Shown here in pieces: positions 1 to 10,200 of a DNA stretch of 64,000 nt (position 1 is its first letter; every line of letters begins with the position of its first letter). The DNA comes from Amycolatopsis sp. 195334CR (GTDB lineage Bacteria; Actinomycetota; Actinomycetes; Mycobacteriales; Pseudonocardiaceae). Both the position numbers and the translations under genes were made by a program. The notes beneath the pieces were generated by a model. That model did no database searches. It was not told the origin of the DNA and was given only the letters and a program-made list of their open reading frames with translations. Location of the stretch: assembly GCF_017309385.1 (NCBI RefSeq), contig NZ_JAFJMJ010000001.1, positions 3,720,001 through 3,784,000 of the forward strand. The letters run 5' to 3'.

Positions 1-381
1 CCGAGCGACCCGGTGCTGTCGCGGTTGCTGCCCGACTTCCACCGCCTCGACCCGGACGCCCCGGCCAAGGAGGACCTCGACTCCGCCGCCGCGCTGCGCT
101 CGCTGCACGAGCCGGAGCTGCTGGACGCGAAGGTCGGCGTGGCCGCGGTGGTGCTGGAGACGCTGTCACCCGACGGCGGTGAGGTGCGGCTGAGCTTCGA
201 GCAGGCCGACGCCTGGCTGTCCGCGCTGAACGACGTGCGCCTGGCGCTGGGCACCGCGCTCGACGTCACCGAGGACATGCCCGACGAGCTGCCGCCGGAG
301 GACCCGCGCGCACCGCACCTCGGCGTCTACCACTGGCTGACCTGGGTGCAGGAAAGCCTGGTCCAGGCGCTGACCGAGTGA
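1..381 (+). CDS. DUF2017 family protein (5' end missing)
   Basis: The frame is open from the first base of the window to the stop at 379-381, so the true start lies upstream. The GTG at position 13 is probably an internal valine because DUF2017 proteins are longer than the 122 residues after it. The family has no known activity. In mycobacteria it lies between clpS and an S58 peptidase gene (Rv1331-Rv1333), and the next gene here is that peptidase, overlapping by 4 bases. Family assignment rests mainly on this synteny plus the acidic, helical C-terminal part ending LTWVQESLVQALTE. Confidence 0.75.
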   Translation, partial: PSDPVLSRLLPDFHRLDPDAPAKEDLDSAAALRSLHEPELLDAKVGVAAVVLETLSPDGGEVRLSFEQADAWLSALNDVRLALGTALDVTEDMPDELPPEDPRAPHLGVYHWLTWVQESLVQALTE

Positions 382-1379
382 ACGCGCTGACCGACGTGCC
401 CGGCGTGCTGGTCGGGCACCACCAGCGGGTCGGCGACGGCTGGGCCACCGGCACCACGGTGGTGCTGGTGCCCGACGGCGCGGTCGGCGCGGTCGACCAG
501 CGCGGTGGCGCGCCCGGCACCCGCGAGACCAACCTGCTCGAGCCGGAGAACCTGGTGCAGCGGGTCAACGCGGTCTGCCTGTCCGGCGGGAGCGCGTACG
601 GGCTGGCCGCGGCCGACGGCGTGATGCGCTGGCTCGGCGAGCGGTCGAAGGGCTTCCCGGTGGGGGCCCAGCCGCACGAGGTGGTGCCGATCGTGCCCGC
701 CGCGGTGCTGTTCGACCTGCCGCGGAGCGAGTGGGGCAACCGGCCGGACGCCTCGTTCGGCTACGCGGCCTGCGAAGCCGCCGCTTCGGGTGAATTCGCG
801 CAGGGCACGGTCGGGGCCGGCGCCGGGGCGGCGGTCGGCTCGCTCAAGGGCGGCATCGGCACGGCGAGCGAGCGCGTCGGTGAGTTCGTGGTCGGCGCGC
901 TGGCCGCGGTGAACGCCTCCGGTGAGGCCGTCGACCTGAGCACGGGCCGGGCGTTCGCGGCGGACCACGAGGTCGATGGCGAGTTCGGGGTGCGCTGGCC
1001 GGACCGGCCGGGTGAGGTTTCCGCCGCGCCGACCGACCTGAACACCACGATCGGCGTGGTCGCGACGGACGCGGCGCTGTCGAAGGCCGAGGCCCGGCGG
1101 CTGGCCGTCGCCGCGCAGGACGGGCTCGCGCGGGCCGTGCGGCCGGCGCACACCATGTTCGACGGCGACACCGTGTTCGCGCTGGCCACCGGGGCGCGGC
1201 AGCTGCCGGTGGTGGAGGGCCCGTTCGCCGACGCTTCGCGCGCGGGCGCGCTGGACCAGCTGTGCTCGGCCGCCGCGCGGGTGTTCGCCAGGGCGATGGT
1301 GCACGGCCTGCTGGCCGCGACCGGCGCCGGTGGCCTGAAGGCCTACCGCGAGGTGTGGCCGGAGGCCTTCCCCGGCTGA
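378..1379 (+). CDS. S58 (DmpA/P1) family peptidase
   Basis: A 333-residue member of the DmpA-type N-terminal nucleophile hydrolases, which cleave themselves and then act as aminopeptidases or amidases. The Gly-rich segment VGAGAGAAVGSLKGGIG (about residues 146-162) is typical. The likely self-cleavage site is Asn222-Thr223 in DLNTTIGVV, which would give Thr223 as the new N-terminal nucleophile. The start GTG overlaps the stop of the DUF2017 gene (GTGA), which implies translational coupling. The Rv1333 homologue lies in the same place in M. tuberculosis. The natural substrate is unknown. Confidence 0.88.
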   Translation: MNALTDVPGVLVGHHQRVGDGWATGTTVVLVPDGAVGAVDQRGGAPGTRETNLLEPENLVQRVNAVCLSGGSAYGLAAADGVMRWLGERSKGFPVGAQPHEVVPIVPAAVLFDLPRSEWGNRPDASFGYAACEAAASGEFAQGTVGAGAGAAVGSLKGGIGTASERVGEFVVGALAAVNASGEAVDLSTGRAFAADHEVDGEFGVRWPDRPGEVSAAPTDLNTTIGVVATDAALSKAEARRLAVAAQDGLARAVRPAHTMFDGDTVFALATGARQLPVVEGPFADASRAGALDQLCSAAARVFARAMVHGLLAATGAGGLKAYREVWPEAFPG

Positions 1380-1433
1380 GGTCAAGCACCCGAGGCCTCG
1401 GTCTCACTAGGTGGACGCCCGTTGTCCAGCACA

Positions 1434-1439
1434 TAGGAT
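1434..1439 (+). promoter_or_regulatory. -10 box TAGGAT of a probable leaderless mec promoter
   Basis: TAGGAT ends 6 bases before the GTG at 1446 and no Shine-Dalgarno sequence precedes that GTG. Transcription would therefore begin at or next to the start codon. The 60-base gap after the peptidase gene holds no other obvious signal. Confidence 0.5.
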
Positions 1440-1445
1440 GTGATC

Positions 1446-1856
1446 GTGCTTCGGATCCGCCGTGACCTAGTCGACGAGATCATCGCGCACGCCCGCCGGG
1501 ACCACCCGGACGAGGCGTGCGGGGTGATCGCCGGGCCGGACGACGGCTCGGGCCGCCCCGAGCGGTTCATCCCCATGCTGAACGCGGCGCGCTCGCCGAC
1601 GTTCTACGAGTTCGACTCCGGTGATCTGCTCAAGCTGTACCGCGAGATGGACGCCAACGACGAGGTGCCCGTGGTGATCTACCACTCGCACACCGCCACC
1701 GAGGCCTATCCCTCGCGCACCGACGTGTCCTACGCCTCCGAGCCGTTCGCGCACTACGTGCTGGTCTCCACCAGGGACCCCGAGGTGCACGAACTCCGGT
1801 CGTACCGGATCGTCGACGGTGAGATCACCGAGGAGCCGGTCGAGATCGAGGAATAA
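1446..1856 (+). CDS. mec: Mec, JAMM metallopeptidase of CysO-dependent cysteine synthesis
   Basis: Zinc peptidase that releases cysteine from the C-terminus of the CysO-cysteine adduct in the cytoplasm. The JAMM signature is complete: Glu in DEACGVI near the N-terminus, then HSHTATEAYPSRTD. Counting from the alternative GTG at 1440, the metal and catalytic residues are His82, His84, Ser92 and Asp95. I prefer the GTG at 1446 because it lies 6 bases after a TAGGAT box. The product is 136 residues, close to the mycobacterial enzyme (Rv1334), and is followed by cysO and cysM. Confidence 0.93.
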   Translation: MLRIRRDLVDEIIAHARRDHPDEACGVIAGPDDGSGRPERFIPMLNAARSPTFYEFDSGDLLKLYREMDANDEVPVVIYHSHTATEAYPSRTDVSYASEPFAHYVLVSTRDPEVHELRSYRIVDGEITEEPVEIEE

Positions 1857-1913
1857 CGGCACTCGCCCGAACGTCAGCCCACTACGAGAGATCCCTAGCG
1901 GAGGTAAAGATCC

Positions 1914-2192
1914 ATGGCCGTGAACGTGTCCATCCCGACCATCCTGCGCACGCACACCGGCGGCGAGAAGTCCGTCGAGGCGAGCGGCAAGACGGTGCTC
2001 GAGGTGATCGACGACGTGGAGAGCCGCCACGGTGGTATCAAGGCGCGCCTGGTCAAGGACGAGAAGCTGCACCGGTTCATCAACGTCTACGTCAACGACG
2101 AGGACGTGCGCTTCGCCGGTGGCCTGGAGGCCGAGGTCAAGGACGGCGACACGCTGACCATCCTGCCCGCGGTGGCCGGCGGCGCGCGCTAG
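1914..2192 (+). CDS. cysO: CysO, ubiquitin-like sulfur carrier protein
   Basis: ThiS/MoaD-like beta-grasp protein of 92 residues. Its C-terminal glycine is adenylated and thiocarboxylated, then donates sulfur to CysM. The family pattern is visible in VNVYVNDEDVRFAGGL-like and DGDTLTILPAVAGG segments. A strong Shine-Dalgarno (GGAGG) precedes the ATG. Oddly, the chain does not end at the diglycine but continues Ala-Arg (VAGGAR). From memory, mycobacterial CysO ends in GG, so two residues would have to be removed before activation. Mec, two genes away, is the obvious candidate protease. The MoeZ-type activating enzyme is not in the window. Confidence 0.93.
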   Translation: MAVNVSIPTILRTHTGGEKSVEASGKTVLEVIDDVESRHGGIKARLVKDEKLHRFINVYVNDEDVRFAGGLEAEVKDGDTLTILPAVAGGAR

Positions 2193-3146
<954 letters not shown>

Positions 3147-3167
3147 CCCTCCCTTGTGGACTGACGA

Positions 3168-3206
3168 GGCGGCTCCCGGATTCTCCGGGAGCCGCCTTCG
3201 TTGTTT
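3168..3206. terminator. Bidirectional terminator between cysM and ridA-like gene
   Basis: A perfect 13-bp stem (3168-3180 with 3184-3196) and a 3-base TTC loop, followed on the + strand by a T-rich tail. It lies between two convergent genes and would serve both. It overlaps the last base of the RidA-like gene. Confidence 0.88.
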
Positions 3207-3631
3207 CAGCTCCCGGAGCCGACGATCGCGGTGACGCGGATCTCGATGCGCATGGCGGCGAGGCCGAGCACGGTCACGCCGGTCTCGGTCCAGATCGGCG
3301 CGCGGCCGCCGAGGCGGAGGCGGAACTGCTCGGCCATGACCTTGTTGTGGTCGTCGCCGATGACGTCCTCGCCGGGGCCGACCTTGTGGTACGAGTTGAC
3401 GTGGATGACGTCCTTCCAGGTCGCGCCGACGGTGTTGAGCGCGCGCTCCACGTTGTCGAAGGCCCGGACGATCTCCTCCTCCAGTGAGTCGGGGATGTTC
3501 AGGTCGTCGTCGACCCCGGCCTGCCCGGAGATCTCGACCCGGTCGTCGACGCGGACGGCCCCGCTGTAACCGAGTGCCGCGTGCAGCTTCTCGCCGTAGC
3601 CGGGGACGACGCCGAAGGTAACGGTGCTCAT
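3206..3631 (-). CDS. RidA/YjgF/Rid family protein
   Basis: A 141-residue protein of the Rid superfamily, whose founding members hydrolyse reactive enamine/imine intermediates. Recognised by EISGQAGVDDDLNIPDSLEEEIVRAF, by GATWKDVIHVNSY, and by the C-terminal VTVLGLAAMRIEIRVTAIV. Members outside the RidA subgroup often lack the catalytic arginine, and I cannot place this one in a subgroup. It is transcribed away from a MarR gene; the dyad between them suggests MarR control. Confidence 0.85.
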   Translation of the reverse strand: MSTVTFGVVPGYGEKLHAALGYSGAVRVDDRVEISGQAGVDDDLNIPDSLEEEIVRAFDNVERALNTVGATWKDVIHVNSYHKVGPGEDVIGDDHNKVMAEQFRLRLGGRAPIWTETGVTVLGLAAMRIEIRVTAIVGSGS

Positions 3632-3689
3632 GGTGCTCGCTCTTCCTTGTTCCTAGGGGTGCGTTCCCTCGGGTTTGAGTTCACGCGTA

Positions 3690-3714
3690 AAGTCATAGTA
3701 GCGCCGGATGACTT
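3690..3714. promoter_or_regulatory. Candidate MarR operator
   Basis: Inverted repeat AAGTCAT (3690-3696) and ATGACTT (3708-3714), with 11 bases between. It sits in the divergent promoter region of the RidA-like and MarR genes, as expected for an autoregulatory MarR site. No binding evidence exists beyond position and symmetry. Confidence 0.5.
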
Positions 3715-3740
3715 CAAGCGCAAAGTGACGGAGGGTGTTC

Positions 3741-4217
3741 ATGAGCGAGGACGAGGAACTGCGCTGGCTCGACGAGCCGGAGAAGGCGGCGTGGACGGGG
3801 CTGATCTCGCTCGTGCTGTTGCTGCCCGGCAAGCTGGAGTCGCCGCTGCGGCAGGACCACGGGCTCACCCTGTTCGAGTACCTGGTGCTCAGCCACCTGT
3901 CCGAGGCGCCGGAGCGCACGCTGCGGATGGGGCAGCTGGCCTTCCTCGCCAGCGGGTCGCTGTCCCGGCTGTCCAATGTGGTCAAACGCTGCGAGCAGCG
4001 CGGCTGGGTGGTGCGCACCCCCGATCCGGCCGACGGGCGCTACACCCTCGCCGAACTCACCGACGCGGGCTTCGAGGTCGTGCGCGAGGCGGCGCCCACG
4101 CACCTGCGGTCGGTCCGCCGGATCGTGCTCGACTCGCTCAACGCGGCCGACCAGAAGGCACTCGTGCGCATCGCGGAGAAGCTCCGCATCGTGCCGGACG
4201 ACTTCGCTAAGCCGTGA
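3741..4217 (+). CDS. MarR family transcriptional regulator
   Basis: Winged-helix regulator of 158 residues. Seen: the dimerisation helix LISLVLLLPGKLESPLRQDHGLTLFEYLVL, the recognition region GQLAFLASGSLSRLSNVVKRCEQRGWV, and the wing RTPDPADGRYTLAELT. The start is ATG 3741 because the Shine-Dalgarno GGAGGG occupies 3730-3735, which rules out the GTG at 3735. Probably controls the divergent Rid gene. Its end overlaps the convergent LysR gene by 11 bases. Confidence 0.9.
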   Translation: MSEDEELRWLDEPEKAAWTGLISLVLLLPGKLESPLRQDHGLTLFEYLVLSHLSEAPERTLRMGQLAFLASGSLSRLSNVVKRCEQRGWVVRTPDPADGRYTLAELTDAGFEVVREAAPTHLRSVRRIVLDSLNAADQKALVRIAEKLRIVPDDFAKP

Positions 4218-5079
4218 TGGCGGCGGCCGCCTCCACCAGTGCGGCCAGCAACGCGGCGGTGGCGGGCGGATCGGGTGGTTCGCCGTAGGTGGCGGCGTAG
4301 ATGTGTTGGCGCACAGGCAGTTCGCTCGCCACGATGCCGTCGGCGCGGTGGGCGCGGAGCGCCAGGCCGGGGCTGGTCGTCACGCCCAGCCCCGCCACGA
4401 CGAGCGCCTGCATGACGACCATGTCGTCGGAGGTGTAGCCGATCCGCGGTTCGAAGCCCGCGTCGGCGCACATCGACAGCAGGTGCACGCGGCACCGCGC
4501 GCACCCGGCGATCCAGGTGGCGTCGCGCAGGCCGGCCAGCGTTTGGCCGGGGCTGGTCGCGAGCAGGTACAGCGGATCGTCGAGCAGGTGGTGCAGCCGG
4601 ACGTCCGGTGGCTCGGGTTCGGTGTCGTCGTAGCGGAAGATGATCGCGATGTCGATCTTGCCGGTGCGCAGCATTTCCAGCGCTTCGGGCGGTTGCGTGT
4701 CGGTCAGGCCGATCTGGAGGCCGGGGTGGCGTTCGGTCAGCGCCGCCACCGCGCGCGGGACGAGCGAGCCGATCACCGACGAGAAGCTGGCCAGGCGCAC
4801 GCGCCCGGCGCTCAGGCCGACGTGCGCGGACAGTTCGGCGTCGGCGGCGTCGATCCGGCCGAGGATCTCGGCGGCCCGGGACGCCAGCAGCTGCCCGGCC
4901 GGGGTCAGCCGGATCCCGCGGCCCACCCGCTGCAGCAACTGCGCGCCGGTCTCGGCTTCGAGCCGGGCGAGGTGGTGGCTGATCGTCGGCTGGGTGTAGT
5001 GGAGCTCCTTCGCCGCGGCGGTCACCGAGCCGAGCCGCGAAAGCGCGTCGATGACGCGCAGCCTGGTCACGTCCAGCAT
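4207..5079 (-). CDS. LysR family transcriptional regulator
   Basis: A 290-residue LysR protein. The N-terminal helix-turn-helix (about residues 1-60) contains GSVTAAAKELHYTQPTISHHLARLE; the rest is a periplasmic-binding-like effector domain with AGLGVTTSPGLALR near the end. A pair of cysteines in GCARCRVH (about residue 190) could make it redox or metal sensitive, which is a guess. It is divergent from the RibD-like reductase gene 108 bp away, its probable target. Confidence 0.9.
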   Translation of the reverse strand: MLDVTRLRVIDALSRLGSVTAAAKELHYTQPTISHHLARLEAETGAQLLQRVGRGIRLTPAGQLLASRAAEILGRIDAADAELSAHVGLSAGRVRLASFSSVIGSLVPRAVAALTERHPGLQIGLTDTQPPEALEMLRTGKIDIAIIFRYDDTEPEPPDVRLHHLLDDPLYLLATSPGQTLAGLRDATWIAGCARCRVHLLSMCADAGFEPRIGYTSDDMVVMQALVVAGLGVTTSPGLALRAHRADGIVASELPVRQHIYAATYGEPPDPPATAALLAALVEAAAAITA

Positions 5080-5187
5080 GCATCGACTCTATCTATGGGA
5101 CAGCAACAGCATTGACATTGGACGTATGAATCAGCCCGCGACAGGCTTGGGGCCCGACCACGGTGATGACCGAGAAGGAGCCGCACG

Positions 5188-5820
5188 ATGGCCCTCGTTC
5201 GCGTGCACAACTTCGCCATTTCCCTCGACGGCTACGGCACCGGTGCCGGGCAGAGCGCCGAAGCGCACTTCGGGCACGCCGGGGATCGGCTGCACCAGTG
5301 GATGTTCGCCACGCGGTGGTGGCAGGCGGGCGGGAGCAGCGGCGTCGACGACGCCTTCGTCCAGCGGCACGAGCCGGGGATCGGTGCCGAGATCATGGGG
5401 GCCGGGAAGTTCGGGCACCCGGGGTGGCACGAGGACCCGGACTGGAAGGGGGCCTGGGGCCCCAACCCGCCGTTCCACACGCCGGTTTTTGTGCTCACGC
5501 ACCACACCCGCGCCCCGATCGAAATGGCAGGCGGCGCGACCTTCCACTTCCTGGACGCTTCCCCCGCCGAGGCGCTCGAAGTCGCCCGCGAGGCCGCCGG
5601 AGGCAAGGACATCCGCATCGGCGGCGGGCCCACGACGGTCCGCGAATTCCTGGACGCCCGGCTGATCGACCACCTGCACGTGGGGGTCGTGCCGATCCTG
5701 CTGGGCCGGGGCGTCGGCCTGTGGGACGGGCTGGAGGGCCTGGAACAGGACTACCGGATCGAATCCGTCTCCTCGCCGAGCGGCGTCACCCACCTCACCT
5801 TCACGCGGCGCACCAGCTGA
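5188..5820 (+). CDS. RibD C-terminal/dihydrofolate reductase-like protein
   Basis: A 210-residue protein with the dihydrofolate-reductase-like fold of the RibD C-terminal domain. NADPH-dependent reduction is likely but the substrate is unknown. Seen: the N-terminal strand VHNFAISLDGY, TPVFVLTHH, and IGGGPTTVREFLDARLIDHLHVGVVPILLGRG, which is highly characteristic. A good ribosome binding site (AAGGAG) precedes the ATG. It is divergent from the LysR gene. It is not the folate enzyme. Confidence 0.87.
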   Translation: MALVRVHNFAISLDGYGTGAGQSAEAHFGHAGDRLHQWMFATRWWQAGGSSGVDDAFVQRHEPGIGAEIMGAGKFGHPGWHEDPDWKGAWGPNPPFHTPVFVLTHHTRAPIEMAGGATFHFLDASPAEALEVAREAAGGKDIRIGGGPTTVREFLDARLIDHLHVGVVPILLGRGVGLWDGLEGLEQDYRIESVSSPSGVTHLTFTRRTS

Positions 5821-5916
5821 CCCGAGGGCCCACTCGACCGGAGCCGGCCCCCGGCGGGGAGCCGGGCTCCTTGGCCGCGTGACACGCACTCGCTTCGTCG
5901 AGTTGCCCTCCCCGAT

Positions 5917-5969
5917 GCCGTGAAAGCCACATTCACGCCCGATTTCGCAGTGAAAGCCACATTCACGGC
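5917..5969. repeat. Pair of GTGAAAGCCACATTCACG elements inside a larger dyad
   Basis: The 18-mer GTGAAAGCCACATTCACG occurs at 5920-5937 and again at 5950-5967, a 30-bp period. Each copy is a small palindrome (GTGAA/TTCAC). Together they sit inside an outer inverted repeat, GCCGTGAA (5917-5924) with TTCACGGC (5962-5969). From memory, similar elements recur in Amycolatopsis intergenic DNA. The 198-bp gap between the two genes holds no ORF that I can support. Confidence 0.75.
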
Positions 5970-6018
5970 ACCCGAGCACCCCTGAGCCCGGCCGCCGCGG
6001 CCGACCTCATCGTCGGGG

Positions 6019-6537
6019 TCACCAGAGGCCCTGCGGCAGCCGACCCTCCAGCGTGAGCAGCTGCCGTTTCGACGGCACCCCCTCGCCCCCGCTGAACCCG
6101 CCCAGGCCGGTGCTCGCCAGCACCCGGTGGCACGGCACCACGATCGGGATCGGGTTGCTGCCCATGATCGAGCCGATCCCGCGCGCGGGCACCCCGGTCC
6201 CGCTGAGCTCGGCCAGCTCACCATAGGTGACCGTCTTGCCGTACGGCACCGTCTCGTACAGCGTCCCGAGCACCCGCTGCTGCGTCGCCGAGTACAGGCG
6301 CCAGTCGACGGCGAAGCCGAACCGCTCCCGCGTGCCGTCGAAGTACTCGCGCAGCTCGGCCAGCACCGGCTCCACGCGCGCCGGATCGTCCACCACCGGC
6401 AGGCCGAGCCGCGCGGCGATGCCCTCCCGCAGCGCGGCCGTGTCGTCGAAGGCCGTCGAGGCCAGGCCCGCCGGGGTGACCGCGACCAGCACCTTTCCCA
6501 CCTCGGTCGCCAGGCTGCCGAACGCCACCGTGTCCAT
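6019..6537 (-). CDS. ogt: Methylated-DNA--[protein]-cysteine S-methyltransferase
   Basis: Suicide DNA repair protein that removes O6-alkyl groups from guanine onto its own cysteine. The active site PCHRV is at Cys136 of 172 residues, preceded by the DNA-binding helix GELAELSGTGVPARGIGSIMGSNP. The start ATG at 6537 lies 7 bases after GATAAT, which suggests a leaderless transcript. An ATG at 6546 adds three residues but overlaps that -10 box. It is divergent from the first rhomboid gene. Confidence 0.93.
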   Translation of the reverse strand: MDTVAFGSLATEVGKVLVAVTPAGLASTAFDDTAALREGIAARLGLPVVDDPARVEPVLAELREYFDGTRERFGFAVDWRLYSATQQRVLGTLYETVPYGKTVTYGELAELSGTGVPARGIGSIMGSNPIPIVVPCHRVLASTGLGGFSGGEGVPSKRQLLTLEGRLPQGLW

Positions 6538-6577
6538 GACCTTCATTATCCGGCCACCACCGACAGAACCGGACGGG

Positions 6578-6583
6578 TAGCGT
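6578..6583 (+). promoter_or_regulatory. -10 box TAGCGT before the first rhomboid gene
   Basis: TAGCGT ends 6 bases before the ATG at 6590, and no ribosome binding site is visible. This is consistent with a leaderless mRNA. Confidence 0.45.
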
Positions 6584-6589
6584 CGAAGC

Positions 6590-7219
6590 ATGACGTTGCC
6601 CGAGCCGTCGCCCCAGCCGCCGGTCCCGCCCGGCAAGCGGATCCTGCCGCCGAAACCGCTGGCCTCGCTGATCGTGGTGACCGGCTTCGTCGGGCTGCTC
6701 TGGGTGATCGAGGGCATCGACACCGTGCTCGCCCACCCCTTCGACGACGACGGCATCTGGCCCCGCACCATCGAGCAGTGGGACGGCCTGATCTGGGCCC
6801 CGATGCTCCACTTCGGCTGGGACCACCTCGCCGCGAACTCGGTACCGCTGCTGGTGCTCGGCCTGCTCGCCACCTCCGGCGGCCTCCGCCAGTTCTTCGG
6901 CGTGGTCACCATCATCTGGCTCTTCGCCGGCGTCGGCACCTTCCTGATCGGCAGCGAGGGCGTGCACGCCGGCGCCTCCGGACTGGTCTTCGGGCTGCTC
7001 ACCTTCCTGCTGCTACGCGGCCTGTTTGCTCGCAGCCTGCTGCAGATCGTGATCGCCGTCGGCGTTTTCGCGCTCTACGGCTACGCGCTGTGGGGCGTGC
7101 TCCCGAGCGAGCCCGGCGTCTCGTGGGAGGGCCACCTGTGCGGCGCGATCGGCGGGATCGTCGCGGCCTGGATGGTCGGCAGGTCACTCCGACCGCCCAA
7201 GCCGCAACTCACCTCCTAG
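6590..7219 (+). CDS. Rhomboid family intramembrane serine protease (copy 1)
   Basis: A 209-residue polytopic membrane protein with about six hydrophobic segments. The catalytic dyad is visible: Ser130 in GASGLVFG and His182 in WEGHLCGAIGG. The HFGWDHLAANSVPLL motif (His...Asn) also fits the family. Rhomboids cut substrates within the membrane; the target is unknown. It is clearly paralogous to the gene at 10424-11083: both share the pattern DGIIWAP...H..W.HL.AN..PLLV, GASGL.FG and GVLP..P..SW.GHL. Its stop codon shares the palindrome CTAG with the stop of the convergent amidohydrolase. Confidence 0.9.
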   Translation: MTLPEPSPQPPVPPGKRILPPKPLASLIVVTGFVGLLWVIEGIDTVLAHPFDDDGIWPRTIEQWDGLIWAPMLHFGWDHLAANSVPLLVLGLLATSGGLRQFFGVVTIIWLFAGVGTFLIGSEGVHAGASGLVFGLLTFLLLRGLFARSLLQIVIAVGVFALYGYALWGVLPSEPGVSWEGHLCGAIGGIVAAWMVGRSLRPPKPQLTS

Positions 7220-10200
7220 ATCCCGCAGCAGACGTGCTCGGACCACTCCGGCCGGTGCCACCAGTGCGCGGCCGTGGTGTTCGCCGGGAGCACCGGGTTC
7301 ACGATGGACGCCGAACCCGGTGACCGGAACGGCGCCAGCAGGTCGTCCACCCGGTGCGCCACCCCACCGACAAAAACCTGCCGCACCGCCGCCGCGGCCC
7401 GGATGTCCGCCAGCGGGTTGCCCTCCACCAGCGACAGGTCCGCGTACGCCCCCGGCCGCAGTTCACCGAGCCGCCCGGCCAGGCCGAGCCGCCGCGCCGG
7501 GTTCCGCGTCGCGGTGACCAGCGCTTCGTACGGGGTGAAGCCGAATTCGACCATCGCGCGCAGGTTCTGGTGCAACGAGATCGCGATGCTGTCGAGCGGG
7601 GTGTCCGTGCCGCTGATGACGAACCCGCCGGCGCGGTGCACGCGCAGCACCATGTCCACGTTCCCGGCCAGCACGTCGCGCACGTAGGCGTTCTCCGGCT
7701 TGCCCGCGTTCTCGGCGTCGGTGACCAGCCGGTCGTACTCCCACTGGGGGAATAGGACCTTGGTGCGCTCGTCCTCCACGAGTGACTTGTCGTCGGCGTA
7801 GAGGGCCTTGGAGTTGAACAGCGTCGGCGTTATCGACATGCCCGAGCGCACGAACAACTCGATCGAGTCCTGGTACGTCCACCCGGTCCGGCTGATCGTG
7901 TGCGAATAACCGAGCCGGTTGGTCGCGCCGACGTGCTCCATCCCGTCCATGCCGAGGTTCGCCGCCGGGAACAGGTAGTGCGACGACAGCGGGATGCCCG
8001 CCCGGTGCGCGGCTTCAACGGTTTCGCGCTGCAGCCGGACCGGAAGGCGCACATAGGTTTTGATCAGGTCGTAACCCAGCGAGACCGCCCGGTCCAATTC
8101 CAGCTTCAACTGCTCCGGCGAAAGCGTCGGCCGCATGAAGTTGTAGTAGACGCGGGAACCGTCGATCGCCTCACCGGTGCCGAAGAACCGCGGCCCGAGC
8201 CGGGCCCCGGATTCGAGCGCCTCGCGGGTCTCGATCATCTGGTACACCGGGTCGCCGGGGGAGCGCGTGGTGGTGATGCCGTAGGACAGCCAGAGCCTGC
8301 CCTGCCGGTCACCCCAGTGCCTGCCGCGCAGGTGCCAGTGGTTGTGCGCGTCGATCAGGCCCGGTATGGCCGTCAGCCCGGACGCGTCCACGTCCGCGGT
8401 GCCCTGGTGCGGCCGGATCTCCTTGATCCGCCCGTTCTCCACCACCACGTCGACGTTCTCACGCAGCTTCTCGGCCGTGCCGTCCCAGAGCCCGCCGACG
8501 TGGATGACCGTGCGCTCGGCCGGTTTCGGGCGCCGCCAGCTGAAGTCGAGGCGGATCGTGCGTGGTTTCCCGCCGTCCACCGCGACCCGGCGCAGCTCGC
8601 CCTTGCACAGGTAGACCAGCGTGCCGTCGTCCAGCCAGGCCAGCGAGTCGGTCACCTCGCGGGTGACCTGCCGGGGTTCGCCGAGGAACGCGCCCTTGCC
8701 GTCCACCGGCACCACCCACGCGGTGCTCTCCACGGTGAACGCCATTCGCTTGCCGTCCGGGGAGAACAGCGGCCCGTCGTCACCGCGGGTGGCGAGCGAG
8801 CGGAACGGCATCGGCTCGGTGTAGGTCAGTTCGCCGCCACCGGCGGGCACGGTCAGGATCTGGCTGGTGCCCTCGCGGAACCGCTTGGAGAACGGCTTCA
8901 CCGCGGCCAGCGCGATCGTGCTGCCGTCACCGGACCAGCTCGGCCTGCCCGGCATGAACAACGCGGGCGTCAGCTGCCGCACCTCCTTCGAGGCCACGTC
9001 CAGCGTCCACAGCGCGCCGTCCTGGTCGGTGTAGGCGATCTTGCCGCCGTCCGGGGACCAGCGCGGCGCGACCTGCGCGCCGGGCAACGCGGTGAGCACC
9101 GTGTCCTCACCGGACGCGAGGTCGCGCACCCAGAGGTCGGCGGTGCCCAGCCGGTCGCTGGCGTAGACCAGCTTCTTGCCGTCCGGCGAGAAGTCGGGGT
9201 CGGAGCTGAAGTACTGGTCCGAGGTGAGGCGCTGCGGCTTGCCGCCACCGGCGGGCACCAGGTACAGCGCGTTCAGTGCGCGGAAGGCGATGGTCTTGCC
9301 GTCCGGGGAGACCACCGGGCCGGCGATCCCGCGAACCGGTTGCGGGGCCAGGGAATCGAGGTCGCGCACGCGGTGCCGGTAGTCCCGGCGCTTGATCGGC
9401 ACCACCGCGCTGAACGGGATGTCCACAGTGGACTCGGCAGTGCGGCGGCGGATGCGGCCGTCGCCGGTGTAGAGCACGCCGGAATCGGTCCAGGTGGCGG
9501 CGAAGCCGAACACGTCCTCGCCCTGGGTCACCTGCTGGTCCCCGAGCATCAGGTCGGCGGTGGCGCCACGCAGCAGCAGGTAGCCAGGGGTCTGGTCGTC
9601 CGGGCCGAACGCCGGGCCGTAGATCTTGCCCCCGGCGGGTGCGGTCAGCAGCGTCTTGCGCTCGCCGCTCGCCACGGTGATCGCGTCGATGGCCAGGTCG
9701 TCCACGGTGAACAGCACGCGCTGCCCGTCGCGGGACCAGCGCGGCGCGCTCTCCTCCGCGGCGGTGTCGGTCAGCGCCTGGAGCTGCCCGGTCGCCGGAT
9801 CGAGCAGCCAGATCCCGTAGCTGCCACCGCGGTCGCTGCTGAGCGCGATCCGCTTGCCGTCCGGCGAGAAGGCCGGTTCGCGGTGGTCGTACGGCCCGCT
9901 GGTGAGCTGGCGCGGTTGGCCGCCGGCCACGTCCAGCGAGTACAGGTGGTAGTTCCCGTCGCGGTACGACTGGAACACCAGTGCTTTGCCGTCCGGGGAC
10001 CAGTTCGGCAGGGTCGCGTCCTGCAGGTCGTCGGTCAGCCGCCTGGCCTCACCGCCGGCCGCCGGGAGCAGCCAGATGCCGGTGACCAGGTCCATCGCCA
10101 GGGTGGTGCCGTCGGGCGACAGCGCCACCGAGAAGTTCGTGCCTTCGGTCAGCCGCACCCCAGGACGGCCGTTGCTTTCGGGAGCCGCTCCGGGTTCCTC

